DNA from: Oreohelix idahoensis | Taxonomy: Eukaryota > Mollusca > Gastropoda > Stylommatophora > Oreohelicidae | DNA length: 64,000 bases | Direction: 5' to 3' | Assembly (NCBI GenBank): GCA_024509875.1 | Contig: JAMPIV010006383.1 | Location: forward strand, 96,001 to 160,000 | Shown here: piece by piece, positions 26,646 through 39,659 of the stretch | Layout: every line of letters begins with the position of its first letter | Numbering within the stretch: the first letter of the stretch is position 1 | The notes under the pieces: generated by a model | Databases searched by the model: none | Told to the model about the DNA's origin: nothing | Seen by the model: the letters and a program-made list of their open reading frames with translations, nothing else | Position numbers and translations under genes: made by a program

Positions 26646-27055
26646 AAATGGACGACCTCTTAACGATCTTTGGTTCTCTCCGGCAGTATCGGTACATTTG
26701 TGGTACTGATTTTATTATATGCTGTCAATTATTACACTTTTCTTTCCTTATTTCTTTCGTTATTTTTCTGCTAAGTAGCAGATATTTGATTTTATCAAAT
26801 CGCCCTGTAGGTGATAAATATCACATTTGCAAGGTGCGGCTGACATGATACATCACATTTGCTACCCAGATTTGTTGGTTATAGGCGCGGCAGATTAACG
26901 TGTACATCGGCCAGCGTTTCGGCTTAATCACCGATAAGACATAGAGTTTGCGTACGCATACGACAGATAACGAGATTACTGTCTGTGTGACACATGGGGG
27001 CAGACTAGTGTGATATAATCGATTCCGGTCACTAGGTTAAAAGCAATCATGGATT

Positions 27056-29012
27056 TATTACATTTCAGACAATATGAGTCTACAAATATGTTTGTGTGAG
27101 TGTATGTAAGGCATCAGATGTCCATATATGGTAATACGTGACCTTTGCAGGCACGCACCTTATTTCACGTGGGACTATTTTGAAATATCACACTCTGTCT
27201 GCCTGATTTGAAATGATTGGATCTTTCTGATTAGATTCATAACAACATTGAGGGGAAATATAGCCTGACCATTTCGCAGTTTTATTTCACTGTGAATTTT
27301 AACTCGCCAAGATAACCTCAGACCTCGCCAGAGTGAAGACTAGCTTCATAATTCCTTTTTGTTAGCCGGACCTTTTATTGGAGAACCTGGTTAAAAAAAA
27401 GCACAGGAAATCTCTACATTTTAATAAGGAATGTCGGGACTAGGAAACTTAAGAAACATGGAGACAGGGGGGAATCTATTGTAAAATTAAAGACACCCCC
27501 CAGACACGTGTAAGAGACCTAACCCAGTGCCTTAATTTATTCATCTGAGCAAAAAGTCTGTAGCCAAGATTGGCGTAAGTAGTGCATTTTCATTCTGTTT
27601 TATTACTAACATGTGAACTAACATATATATATACATATATTACCATGTGAAGTTTAATATGTGAAACTCACTATTGGATGTCAAAGTCATTTGAGGCTGG
27701 CAACCTCAGTATCTAGAATGATGATTCATGAACCACCACTGCACGGGCTGGTGATTGCTTTATTGATAGTTTCGTAAAGGGAACTAAAAGTATAAAGTAG
27801 TTCCAGGTTCCCTATAGAGCCGGGAGGAAAAGATGAAAAGAAATGATGTACATTCTAAGCATAATACTTACATTTTCAAAGCAGTGTGAAAATATTCATT
27901 TTAAATTAATAGAAGTTTCAAACTTTTCCATAAGTGTAAATATAAATGAAACCTAAATGAATTTATATTGTGAACACTTTTCAAACAGTGGAGATGTAAA
28001 TGTAAAACATATTATATCTGTACGTTTAACCTTTTCATTTAAATGAAATGTAAAGCTAAAGCTATTCAGTTTAAATGTAATGGAAGTTTTATCCCGAGAG
28101 ATTAAATTTAAGTCTCATCGAAAGTAAATTCTGACATGAGATGGTAGAATAGAAGAGGGGGGCACATAACTGTGTCGGAAAACGCCATATTCAGAAGAGA
28201 GTTTCGTTTCTATTTCTATTACCAGTTATTGGTGGTACCAGCAGAAAGTACTATCTCTGGAACCAAGTGAAGGTAGAAGTGGACTGACGTGGTATGGGAC
28301 GCCATCATAAGAGGGTCTTATAGACAGACGCAGAACCAACTTAGCCGTTACTCCTTGACGTTCTGGGAACGTGCGGCGCCTGAACTTTGACCAGAGACAA
28401 GCGAGAGTAGAGTGAAATGAACTGACCCAACGGGAGAAAAAACTACCATTGGCAGCTAAGGGAAAATATCCGCTGCCAAAAGTGACCTCCTTTATTCAGT
28501 TAAATCACATTCAAGTGATGAAATTTTTGTCATAACAAATCAAATTATTTCTTTTAAACTGTTAAACGTAAAGTGATTATTAAATTTTGTTATTCCTAAT
28601 GTTACAAATTTAACTTCGATTCACTCCTTTTAAATGTACTACATGTTTGTCTCAGTCAAAGTTACTAAACACACACTCTAAACAGAGCTATATATATATA
28701 TACATTATAATAATAATTCCACTGATTAAATCAGGGGTGGAGGCTTAACGAGCTAGAATAAACCATTGCTTAATTCTTCATAAAAGTTGTTGGTAGATTA
28801 CAGAATTAACGTGCTCTGCAACAGCCAGCATTGTTTTCGCTTATCTAATGAAGACTCCCATGTTATAGAAGCTTTACTTCTCTTCTATCGACATTTCTGC
28901 CAAGAGTAATCTTGTGTAAAGATAAGAATCCATTGAAGCCTATAATAGATACTCTTGAGTTTTGGCCACTGTTGGACCACTACTGCAAAGCAGGGGAGGC
29001 AATACCGTCACA
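27056..29012 (-). repeat. R1 full-length reverse copy
   Basis: Matches 1605-3709 along its length in reverse, from 'CCATATATGG' and the 'GCATCAGATGTCC' block (27110-27130) to the terminal 'GGAGGCAATACCGTCACA'. The MITE of the first copy is missing: a single TTAA is at 28580-28583. The length of 1957 bp equals the first copy without the MITE. The substitution load is visibly high, so both are old. Confidence 0.8.
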
Positions 29013-29967
29013 GAGGCAAATCACGTGACACAATGCAATCCCAATTCAAATTCAACTTTAACAATAGGGAATTGATAAAGTCCAAAATACAATTAAAATT
29101 AATTTATTTACATTGATTCGTTTTCTCTTCTTCTGATCTTGGAATATGAAAAATGAAAATATTTATATGTCAGATATTTACACAATTATCACAGATCACA
29201 ATAATGATGTTACTGATAAAATGTCACTATGATAATAGGTTCTGGATTTCTGACTTTGATAGAATGTTAAGGTCATCACGCGACTCTCTTTTCACATAAA
29301 TTTGCTCGCAAAGTTCACTAGCTTTGTTTCACTTATCTTTAAATGTTCTTGGCTGAAAGACGACGTGTCCCAGACCAGTACTAGATGATGCAGCACACGC
29401 TATGAAATATAATTTCTTCTGGATCTCCGATTCACTACTGGATATCAGCACATTCTGAGTGATCTAACTGCAGTACTCCGTGTCACTATGCAGGATAACA
29501 CTTGTGGTGTACACTTCTGACTACTGAGATCTATATATTCGACCGAAACCTGAAACAATCACACAGTCTATGGTTAGCCTCTTCTTAGGGTTCCACTGTA
29601 GTGGGTGTGGATGTCGTCAGTTTCTGCATGTGTATGAGATGAAGTCGTGACTTGCTCTCTCCTTCCGTCCACTGTGTGAAACTGATGTGTGTGTGTTCCA
29701 CGTTCGAAATGACCGCCTATTCATCCCCACTTCTCGAGCGTCCGTTGAAGTTCTGACGTCATCGAGACTTTGGCCCAAAATATTTCTGGCGTTGTTGAGT
29801 GACTTTCTTCAGTTTGTGATTTCTTTCCATATCAAGCTTTTCAAAATCTGTCCTTCCTTCAATTTACTATGATTTTTGAAACAGCACTTTGCATCATTTC
29901 TCGAACTATTCGACACACTTACTTGCCCATAACTCATGAAATATAGCAGGCATTTTCTTTCAAACTA
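29013..29967. other. Unassigned stretch
   Basis: No domain, terminal repeat or internal duplication was recognised between the R1 copy and the Tc1 element. Confidence 0.4.
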
Positions 29968-30159
29968 TACTGTTCAAAAAAAGAAACGCATAGCTACTGA
30001 AGGCACACACATAGCCATAATTTTGACATTCAATAACTTTTTTAATTTAATGAGTTAATTGTTCAAATTGCACACAAGAATACCTTAGGTTTCAACCAAT
30101 CAATTGACAGTTGTTTTGCATCTGAGTCATGAGAGTTTTTTGGCGTACGGGCTTTCCCG

Positions 30160-31156
30160 TTAGTATGGTGTGTGGCCTCCTCTTGCATTGATCAGCGACT
30201 GGCATCTCCTGGGCATGGATGCGATCAGACTTCTGATGTGGGCCTGTGGGATGGCTGCCCAATCTTCCTGGAGTGCCTGGAACAGATCACGACGATTGGC
30301 TGGAGCAACGTCTCGGCGACAAACACGTCTATGCAGCTCATCCCACAGGTGCTCAATCGGACTCATGTCTGGAGACAGGGATGGCCAGGGAAGGATGAGA
30401 ATGTTGTTGGCAGTCAGGAACAGCGTGGTCAACCGTGCACAATGGGGTCTGGCGTTGTCCTGTTGAAACACAGACCATTGGAAGGACATGAGGTCGAAGA
30501 ATTTCATTGACGTATCGTTGCGCATTCAAGCCTCCTTTAATGTGCACCAATTGACTCCTTCCGTTGTAACTGATCAATCTCCACACCATTGCACCTCCAC
30601 CACCGTGCAGCGGAGCTTCATCAACGCAATTTTGGGCAAAACGTTCATTTCGCCTACGGTAGACCCTTCGCCGTCTATCATGACGCTGCAACAAAAAGAA
30701 ATATTCGTCACTAAACCAGACACGTCTCCATTGATTGTCAGCTGCTCAGGGACGATGCTGGTTGGCCCAAAGAAGTCGATTTTGGCGATGGCGGCGCGTA
30801 AGGACAGGTCCTCGGTGAGGTCGTTGTGCCCAAAGTCCAGCGTCATGCAGTTTATTCCGGACAGTTTGATCAGACACATGACGTCCTGCAGGCAATGACT
30901 GGGCAGTTGAGGAAGCTGTTGTAAACCTGTCTCTGAGGTGACGAAGCCGAATAAAGCGATCCTCCGCTGCTGCTGTCACTCTGGGTCGTCCACTGCGATG
31001 CCGGTCTTCAACTGAGCCAGTGGCTTGGAACCGGTGCCAAAGTCGACTGATGGTACTCTGATGCACGTTTAGATGCCTGGCAACCTGACTTTGACTTTCG
31101 CCTGCATGCAGTCGGCCAATAGCAATGTTCCTTAAATTTATCGATGGAGACGCCAT
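30160..31156 (-). pseudogene. Tc1 transposase (DD34E), one stop and one frameshift
   Basis: A cut-and-paste transposase. From ATG 31156, the paired-like helix-turn-helix region is clear ('GESQSQVARHLNVHQSTISR', 'SGRPRVTAAAEDRF'). An in-frame TGA at 30746-30748 comes just before 'VWFSDE', which holds the first catalytic Asp. After 'LRPHVLP' the frame shifts near 30500, and the rest follows in the new frame: 'FQQDNARPH' with the second Asp and 'SPDMSPIEHLWDEL' with the Glu, exactly 34 residues apart. All catalytic residues are present but cannot be made as one chain. Confidence 0.93.
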
Positions 31157-31348
31157 AAATGTCTGCTTGAAAATGAACTGAATTTTTTGTGTGTAGCGTT
31201 ATCCTTTTATAGGGTTTCAGTTGCGTAGTCAGTGAATAGTGTTCACCCCAAATTTGGTTGCTTTCACGTGCGTGCAACATGAGCAGTGGTCAAAAATTGC
31301 GTCATAAACACTATTGACCATTGCGTTGTAACGATTACAAAAACGAAC

Positions 31349-32429
31349 GCAATTCAGGTCATTAATATTAGACAAACATAAAGGTATGTTTTCAGGCACT
31401 CGTAAGAAATAAAGAAGTAGAACACTTAGATAACAGAAAAACAACAGACGTGAGTGGCTTACCCAGGGTTCGAACCCCGTACCTTCCGTACGACAACACC
31501 GCCTAGCTATACAAGCGAATCACACTAACCTCACGGCCAGCTATGCATCCCCAAAAAAGGATGCTTTACTGACAGGTCATCAGTGCGAAACACAAGATAA
31601 CACCGGAAGTTTACAATGGGCACCTCAGCCTATTAATGACGCAATCACTTCTGTTGTTCCTCTATTCTGCAGTATGTGTCAGTCCAAACAAGACAAAGAC
31701 CTTGATACTGTGTCCAGTAAATGATAGAAGACTTAAGGACAGTAGTATAGAACAGAGGGTAGGTTTCTGGTATTGTATAAACATTAATAACACATAAGGA
31801 AGGGAAACCCGAGGCCTGTAAACAGTAAATTAATATTAGACAAACATAAAGGTATGTTTTCAGGCACTCGTAAGAAATAAAGAAGTAGAACACTTAGACA
31901 ACAGAAAAACAACAGACGTGAGTGGCTTACCCAGGGTTCGAACCCCGTACCTTCCGTACGACAACACCGCCTAGCTATACAAGCGAATCACACTAACCTC
32001 ACGGCCAGCTAGGCATCCCCAAAAAAGGATGCTTTACTGACAGACTGTCTTGTTTGGACTGACACATACTGCAGAATAGAGGAATAACAGAAGTGATTGC
32101 GTCATTAATAGGCTGAGGTGCCCATTGTAAACTTCCGGTGTTATCTTGTGTTTCGCACTGATGACCTGTCAGTAAACCATCCTTTTTTAGGGATGCCTAG
32201 CTGGCCGTGAGGTTAGTGTGATTCGCTTGTATAGCTAGGCGGTGTTGTCGTACGGAAGGTACGGGGTTCCAACCCTGGGTAAGCCACTCACGTCTGTTGT
32301 TTTTCTGTTGTCTAAGTGTTCTACTTCTTTATTTCTTACGAGTGCTTGAAAACATACCTTTATGTTTGTCTAATATTAATTTACTGTTTACAGACCTCGG
32401 GTTTCCCTTCCTTATGTGCAATTCAGGTC
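31349..32429. mobile_element. Inverted array insert (31361-32417) with 12 bp target duplication
   Basis: GCAATTCAGGTC occurs at 31349-31360 and 32418-32429. Between them are three copies of a 215 bp unit S (31361-31575 and 31829-32043 reverse, 32166-32380 forward), two of a 119 bp unit P (31576-31694 reverse, 32047-32165 forward) and a 134 bp unit Q (31695-31828 reverse, with its last 37 bases again at 32381-32417 forward). Unit S contains a tRNA-like stretch with a B-box GGGTTCGAACCC. The first two S copies have a tandem period of 468 bp. S-P is repeated in inverted form over 334 bp. A retrotransposition-like event is implied by the long duplication. Confidence 0.85.
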
Positions 32430-32734
32430 AACACGTGCATTTGACACTGTAAAGAACATTTGAGGCTGGTTTTTATATACCCTAGCACCAAATTTTACTT
32501 ACAAACTCATAAAAACGCGCCCTCGGATAGCTATGCGTTTCTTTTTTTGAACAGTATATATCCTTGAAGAAATGACAAAGTAGAATTACATTCTGTCCAT
32601 CCATTTATTTTTAATGAAATTAAAACTGCACGATCCTAACACACCTTAGTTCACTGCCATTTTCCCATAATAATTATGCAAATGAACCGCTGCCATCTTG
32701 CATGAATCGTGCGTTCCTGATTGCCTGTTCCTTC

Positions 32735-32930
32735 TGCTCTTCCAAGAGACGAACCGAGGTATTTGTTTACATTATGTCATATTCATTTGCGCTCCTTACG
32801 GAGAATGTAACGGCAGATGGTCCCCTTGCAGGAAGCCTGCAGAAACAAGCACATGCTCCTGCAGAGGTGACTTCTGTAGCAATGTGTTTGACATAATGAG
32901 GTTACCAGCCTCACGCACAACCTTGTATAA
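32735..32930 (+). repeat. Interspersed repeat paired with 23180-23360
   Basis: Shares the 'TGGTCCCCTTGCAGGAA' block and the hairpin TGAGGTTACCAGCCTCA (32897-32913) with the first copy. Class unknown. Confidence 0.55.
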
Positions 32931-32934
32931 GTCG

Positions 32935-35900
32935 CACTGTACGACATGCTTGATGGTGCTAGATTTCTATTATTTATTTGTCTCTTCAGAGACCTCTGGA
33001 AACTACAGACCCAATACTGTAACCTGATGTGATAAGGGGAAGTAAAGCCCTATCTATGATCGTCCTTGAGACATTTACATAATTTCTGGGGTATGTTCTC
33101 ATCAATTACTGCCAGTTTCCAGTCACGTGCAACATCAAGAAATGTTAATAAGTATGAGTAGCTCGTGTTTGTGTGTACTAACTCTTCTGCTGTCAGAAAG
33201 TAAGGTATTTGTAACAGTGTGTCTGGCTTACCTGCTTGCCTTCAGCCTTGCCAAGTAGCTTGTAGTATTCATTTATTATCCTTCATATTTTTAAAGATGC
33301 AACCTGTAAAATGAAGAAGCTTAGGTTGCTCACATGAATGCCAGTATTGACCAAACGGCCACTCGAATAGATCCGGGTAAGAAAGAGCGCGAGAATATGT
33401 ACATTTTTACGGAAAAGGAAGTTACATTTAGCGTTTGCATTCTACTTCCTCTTTGGTCCTTGGTTTCTGACTGACAAAGTAATCAGTAGCCATCACGCCT
33501 GGTGGCGTCTTGTAGGCAGTCTGCATAGCATGACAGAAAAGCCCCGTTCATAATAGCACAAATCATTCGCATAAGAAAGTCAATGGCGAGATAACAGCAG
33601 CAGAAACAGAGAATTTCCGTTTATTTGTTCTATTTAAACCTCAAATAAAAATAAAAGAAAGGACGGAAGGGTGACAACAAAGATACAATTTACGTCAGCG
33701 GTAGGCAACCCAGGAACTGTGGAGATATATTTTTTTGGACCACTGAGCTATCTAAAGATCTACCACGATAAGATCATGTGCATTTTCAGGTTTGAGAGTA
33801 TCTAGAATTTTGAATAAGTGTAGCCTTATTGTAACTTTCAATTCTGCCGGACGATCTGTTTCCAGCGATTCCATTGACAGACCAGTTGAACATTCAGACT
33901 AAATTATATTTTACCGAATACTAACTTCACTTACAAGAAAGTATCACTTCCTATTTTATGAAGTTCATGAATAAAGTGAGTTTTGTAAGTTAGCTCACGG
34001 GGTTTTTACTGCGGAATTTGTGAAGGTATCTTTAAACATGGGAGCACCGCACGATTAAGTGCCGGAAAGTAAGAGCTAGTCTGAAATTTATCTAGGTGAA
34101 AAATTCTCATTCTCCCCTCAGCCGTCTATAGATCTATGTGATCTCAAGGAATCTATCGGTAGATCAAGATCAACCGGCGACAGTCCTCTGTTCTACATAA
34201 CCTGCGACGATAATGTTGAAAAAAAAAATAGGAAAAAAAAGAATGAAAACTCGCAACCAAGGGTATGGAAAAAGCCAGTCAAAGATAAAAAAAAAAAAAT
34301 TACAGCCAACAAAACAATAGTACACTGACACAGCGATACAAATATAGCAGACGTATAGTGTTAAAATGTCTGAATCCGCGCGTCTTTTTTTTTTTTTTTT
34401 TTTAGTCTAGCAGGCTTCCACTAAAGCACGAAGGCGTGAGTCCACGCACACGACCAGACAGACGCAAACATCGCCTCACAAAATACGGCATGCTGGCCAG
34501 CCACAGCGCGGCGAGAAAACGAAAGCAAATTTAGGATACATTCGTCTGTTCGGAATCAGTGGCAGTCCCGTTCTCATAAAGTATTCAAGCTCTTATCACG
34601 AGTAGGGTACACGTGAAAACAGTTGTGACAAGTTAACGAAAGATGATGGACAAATAACTCATCTTCATTTCCAGATTATCTGATGTTACCAGTTGTCAAA
34701 GTAACGTTTAAGAATTCAACTTTGTTTTCTTCAAGTTCTGTGAGAAATTTTTTTTAAAAATTCAGAATTTGTCGTAAATTTTTTTCTCACACTACTAATA
34801 ACAACTGCCGTTGGCATGACCACATATGAATTAAACTGCACGTATTCCTTGTTTAGCTATTTTAAAACGAAATTTTAAAACAAAGCAAAATTGTTTCGTT
34901 TTCTCAAGCATGCAAGAGCCATGATTAAGAATCTATGCGGAAATTTTTATTATTCTTATTATTATTTTGTGTGCATAATTGCTTTCATTGCTGACTGAAT
35001 TTATCTTGCATTGCTCATATCTCCATGGCCAGGGGAGGATTTTTAACTAAATGTTTTTAATACCTTTATTTTTTTTTTTTTTTTATTCTCAGCAAATCTT
35101 TACGTCAGGTTTTGATTTTTCTTTACTAAACTTTAGCATGCGATAAATTATTTCACCATTTATGCATGAAGAAAATTGTCTTTTTTTTTTTTTTTTTTTT
35201 TTTTTTTGCTCTGATACACAGCATGTTATTTGCTGCACTGATTAATGCAAACTTTGCACATTTCTTTGTATTCCAATAACATACTGGAAAATGTCTTGCG
35301 GCGTTTGAATGCTGTACACAACATTTTAGGAGCTATATAACCAAAAGAAACAAACGTCATGCTGCTGCATTAATCGTTTTACTAGATTGAAATAAACAAG
35401 GAACTGATTTATAGTATAAAATTTGTTTGGTTAAATACAACAATTTCATTTTTTTAGGTATAGAATGCTATAACAAATTTTTTTGTTCGAGAACATTACT
35501 CTATTTTACATAAATTGTATAATAGGATTCTGTGTTATAAAGAATAGCTTCACATTTTTTCAAGCATGTAAGGTAAATTTTTGTTAGCTTGAATAAACAT
35601 TTGTAGAAGGATGATCTAACGTTTGGTATTTCTTTTCTTATTCATTTTTTTCACACAACGTAACTTAATATAAGCTGATGTGTTTAGTTGTTAGTTTATA
35701 ATACTTATCTAGATAAAATTGAATCTTTAAAATGAAGTGGACAGTTTTCCATTAAACCTAATGTTTATTACATAAATCATAATTGCGTATTACGTAAAGG
35801 CGAACAGTCGTAAAACGAAGCTCCAACGTTTAGCTTTGTGGACAAGATTTTCTCATCTGGGTCCTCAGTTTAATTATTTCCACAGCTGCCGGTGAAAAGG

Positions 35901-36500
35901 TACGTATCTTTTTTTCCTTACTACTTTAATTAGTTGTAATTATAAGTATGTTGCAACTATATAGGAAATCACCCATGGTGATGGATAGATAGCAGATGAA
36001 ATTGGAGAAAAAAAATTAAGAGACGCGTGAAAACGTAAATACAGTGCTACTGCGATATTGGCGATTTCATTCCACGCGAAATTTAAAATAACGGAAGTTG
36101 TGGAAAACGCTAGAAATATAATTGATACTTTTACAATTTATAATTTCATATTTTTTATTACAGGTTTCTTAGTTTTATTTTGGCTTTTTCGACGCTTTTT
36201 ATGGAAGCTTTAATTAATTTTTTATTTGAATGTGCTATTGTACAAGCATCCTCGTTAATATAGCGTACTGAATTTCTACGCATGCAATTATCTCAATTTA
36301 AGCAAATCTCAAATTATGCTCTCGCCTCTGACGCGTAACCCTCGTGTATATTGCGATAGCACTGTATTATGGTTCAGATACAGTGAACGCAACAAAGATG
36401 GTGGTTTTTACTATTATAATTAATTATGAAGAACTGCATCGAACATATAACAGTTATGTCTTTAGTCAAATCATCAATCACTAGCAGTCATTCTGATCAT
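32935..36500. other. Unassigned AT-rich stretch
   Basis: One small minus-strand LINE end is visible at 33480-33520 ('CCATCACGCCTGGTGGCGTC', equivalent to the end at 3911). Poly(T) and poly(A) runs lie at 34211, 34289, 34386, 35069 and 35182. Nothing coding was recognised. Confidence 0.5.
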
Positions 36501-36504
36501 TGTC

Positions 36505-36740
36505 ATTATCATCATCATCATCATCAATGTCTGTGATCATCATGATTATCATTGCAGATGTCATTGTCAGAATGGTTTCCAGTCGCTCAGCGACTACATT
36601 GAAGCCGCAGAAACATAGACTTATACACCAATTGTACTTCATAATTACACTACAGTTTCCTGTGAAGAACGATCAATCAATCAATCAACTAATCAACCAA
36701 ACAACCAACCAACCAATCCATCAATCAATCAATCAATACT
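36505..36740. repeat. ATC and ATCA/ACCA simple repeats
   Basis: (ATC)7 is at about 36506-36527, and an (ATCA)n tract with ACCA variants at 36668-36738. Confidence 0.9.
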
Positions 36741-38825
36741 CTTTCACTCCCTGTCGCTTGAAGAATTTATAAAAAGTATGGAAGGCTTAACAGCTGCAGA
36801 GAGGGGAGGGACAATAGTGGACACTTACGTGTGATAGTGATGCGCAAGAGAAATAGAGGGAACAGGCTGAGTCAGTGCGTTCTTCACTAAGAAAACCAGA
36901 CATACAGCTCTTCTTGTTTTCTCTGGCGATAATATTACTTTATTGCACTCACTTTGTCACTCACAAATAGATGGAAAAAGAAGTAAAGTTAGACTGAGGA
37001 TTTGGTAGTCTGAACAGAACCAATAATAATAATTATAAACATAAACATAATAATAAAATACTCTATCAAGGCTAACTCAATTTATTTCAATTTAGAAATG
37101 TAAATAAATCAATAAAAGATGTTACCACAAAGAAAATTTCACGAAAAACAAATTCACAACTATTTGATGATTTTCAAGAAGAAACAAATTATTACACAAA
37201 CAGTGAAAAAATGATGACTGAACTGTGCTAGAAAAGTTCACGACAGGCTTGGTACCATCATAGGCTCTGCTAAAAATATATGAAATATTTGGTGTATGAA
37301 CATGAATGTTCTTTTCTTTGTTCCTTTGGTGTGAATGTTAAGAAATAGCTTGTATCCTGGTGTTCTCTTGGAAAAGTGCAATGTAATGCTTTGAAATTAC
37401 CTTCAGTGTTCGAATAAAGGTAACCACAAAAAGGGCAGAGAATCTGAACTTCGAGTTTGTAAATCCAAGAATGGTGTTACGTATCCACAACTGATGGAGA
37501 GATATCCATAGGTAAAAAATGGACTTCCAGAAGTGGTATGAAGGGTTATAGTAGGTGGAGTATAGTAGGGGTGCTGTTTGGTGCTGAGAATCTTCGAAAT
37601 AATTGAAGGTAATTACGTGACTGGTGGGAGTGAACTTAGATGGCTATGTAACCTCTTTTCAGCAAAATGAGACGAGACCTTGCAGGCTTCTCTTTTCTGC
37701 TGGTCTGAATATAACTGTTCGATAAGAAACATACATGTGTAATTACTCTTCTGCTGCAATACACATATATAGTATTTTCTTAAAGGTTTAAGCAGTAGCC
37801 TCAGCTTGTTGGCCAATTTGTATTCGTGCATGCTCCTGTCTGTCTCGCTCCTAAACTAGTGCAGTCCATTGTTGAACATTCCCGTCTGCTGTGAATGACT
37901 TCAGCTGGTCAGGTGAACCAGGTAAGATCACATGAGGGTCCGCTGCGGAATAAGGGGTTTATTTTGTTTGGTACTCGTGGTCAACTCCTTTTTCTTTTCT
38001 TTCAGAGTTCGTTCCCTCCCGCATTCATAATACTATTCTCATGTATAAATGATACATGCATTGACAAGTAAGATGATCACTGTAATTATGTATGATACAT
38101 ACACTGAAATGTAATATCCGTTTAAAACCTATGCATTGAAAATAAATGAACTTTTGCATTATCATTCGTGACACATACATCGAAATATAAACACACGAAT
38201 GTACTAACCTTAGACTTGTACGATGACAGTAATATATTTCAAATCTACAAGAGCTAATTCCCTATCCTTAGGACAATAACAGAAGAGCGTATACATACCC
38301 GCACATGAACTTATCGTCGTTAATTAATAACTTGAATGCACTTTCAGAATCAAGTCCCCCTTTGCAAAGTTTTTCTCTACGAGACTAAAGGTCTTGCTCC
38401 TTCAAAATACTGGCCACCAAGTGAGTCTAAAACTAGTTTCTTTAACCACGACAGAATTATTTCCCATTTACCAGCTACAGTTTTTTATTTTTATTTTTTT
38501 TGTTCCCACGCCATGCACCTGCAAAATTATCTTAAAAATTAGCTTACATATCGAATAGAACGATCGTACCGAGCATTGTGAATCTCCGTTGTTCCGAGCT
38601 AAAAGATTTCACAATGGGAAGTAAGACAGGCCATACATTTTAGAAAGCGGAGTCTGAGAAAAACTTACAATTTAGGGACGAAGTCTTGGCCGAAGCTTCA
38701 CCTGTTTTCGCGGGGAATGAAGGTGCGTGAGAAATAACTTTTTTTCCAGCATACTAGGGATAGACAGAAAATAAGGTAATATCCAGGACGACCAGAAAAA
38801 TAAAAATAGACAAATTATTCTCGAT
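36741..38825. other. Unassigned stretch
   Basis: No domain or repeat was recognised. Loose recurrence of 'GATACATACA' occurs at 38050-38180 and may be a very old tandem array. Confidence 0.4.
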
Positions 38826-38829
38826 CTGC

Positions 38830-38990
38830 GACACTCCCCAAAGAGCATAGGCCTTCAACAAACACATGCCAAGTCATCCTGTCAAGTCCCATCAGCTCAA
38901 GCTCTTTCCACGTTTTCCTCATAATTTTCACTTCTGTCTCCAATCCTCCTCTCCATGTGTTTGTTGGTCTACCTCTTTCAAGTTTGTCGA
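38830..38990 (-). pseudogene. LINE 3'-end fragment
   Basis: The reverse frame has 'ERGRPTNTWRGGLETEVK', 'IMRKTWKELELMGLDRMTW' and 'HVFVEGLCSLGS', the RT tail of the family at 8245-10735. Nothing upstream of this tail remains. Confidence 0.75.
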
Positions 38991-39019
38991 AGTTTTCGTA
39001 GTTTAATATTTTATTTAAA

Positions 39020-39135
39020 GGATGGAGGGACCGGCCCCATGCCAAACCTCCTTAATCACATTTTACGACATGCATGGTATGGGAACCATGTTACTATTCT
39101 TTGTTCCCGTTTCGGACCCTGGTAAGACACGGATG
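39020..39135 (+). repeat. Interspersed segment shared with 11495-11603
   Basis: Carries 'CCGGCCCCATGCC', 'TTTTACGACATGCATGG', 'GTTACTATTCTTTG' and 'CCCGTTTCGGACCC' in the same order as the first copy. It touches the LINE end on the other strand. Confidence 0.6.
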
Positions 39136-39314
39136 TGTGAATCACTTCAATAAACTGACGCCCAAACTATACCGTTCTGTACCCTCTGTTTACAATCATA
39201 CCGTATATTTTTTTAACACCCCATTACGCTTTTCCAGTTCTCTTTTCCGTATATTTTTAAGCTTTTCCTCTATTTCTTTTATACTGGGAATTTCAGAATA
39301 ATAAATACCTTTTT

Positions 39315-39560
39315 ATGCGCTGGTCTCTCGCGCCAACGGCTCATGGTTAGAATTCACGGTATGGACACGCTTCAGCCTACCCAGCTGTAAATTGGTACCT
39401 GACATTGCTCTGGAGTTAGGGTAGGAAAAAGCAGCGAGGAAGGGAATTAGCTATCCCACCTCTCGATGTTGGACCTAGTATAGTGAAGTCTTTTTTTTTT
39501 TACTTTATTCCCTACGGCAGTATCTGCTATGGAACAACCTTTACCTTGTACTCATGAAAA
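39315..39560 (+). mobile_element. SINE copy with shared core, truncated head
   Basis: The core 'CTACCCAGCTGTAAATTGGT' is at 39377-39396, followed by 'AGCGAGGAAGGGAATTAGCT' and a tail 'CCTACGGCAGTATCTGCTAT'. Only a weak B-box remains at the start. Confidence 0.65.
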
Positions 39561-39659
39561 AAAAGCTTTGTATTAATCAGCTAGACATGTTAGTAGATTT
39601 CACTACTACAGCGCTATTCATCTTTTCTTTTTTCTTTTATTTAATTCCTTCCTTATCAC

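Larger units (their letters stand above)
29970..32554 (-). mobile_element. Tc1 transposon, complete ends, interrupted by an array insert
   Basis: The 27 bp inverted ends are identical (29970-29996 and 32528-32554) and start CTGTTCAAAAAAAGAAACGC. TA lies outside each end (29968-29969 and 32555-32556). Removing the 1057 bp insert and one 12 bp duplication leaves 1516 bp, the normal size for Tc1. The transposase is on the minus strand. Confidence 0.95.
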
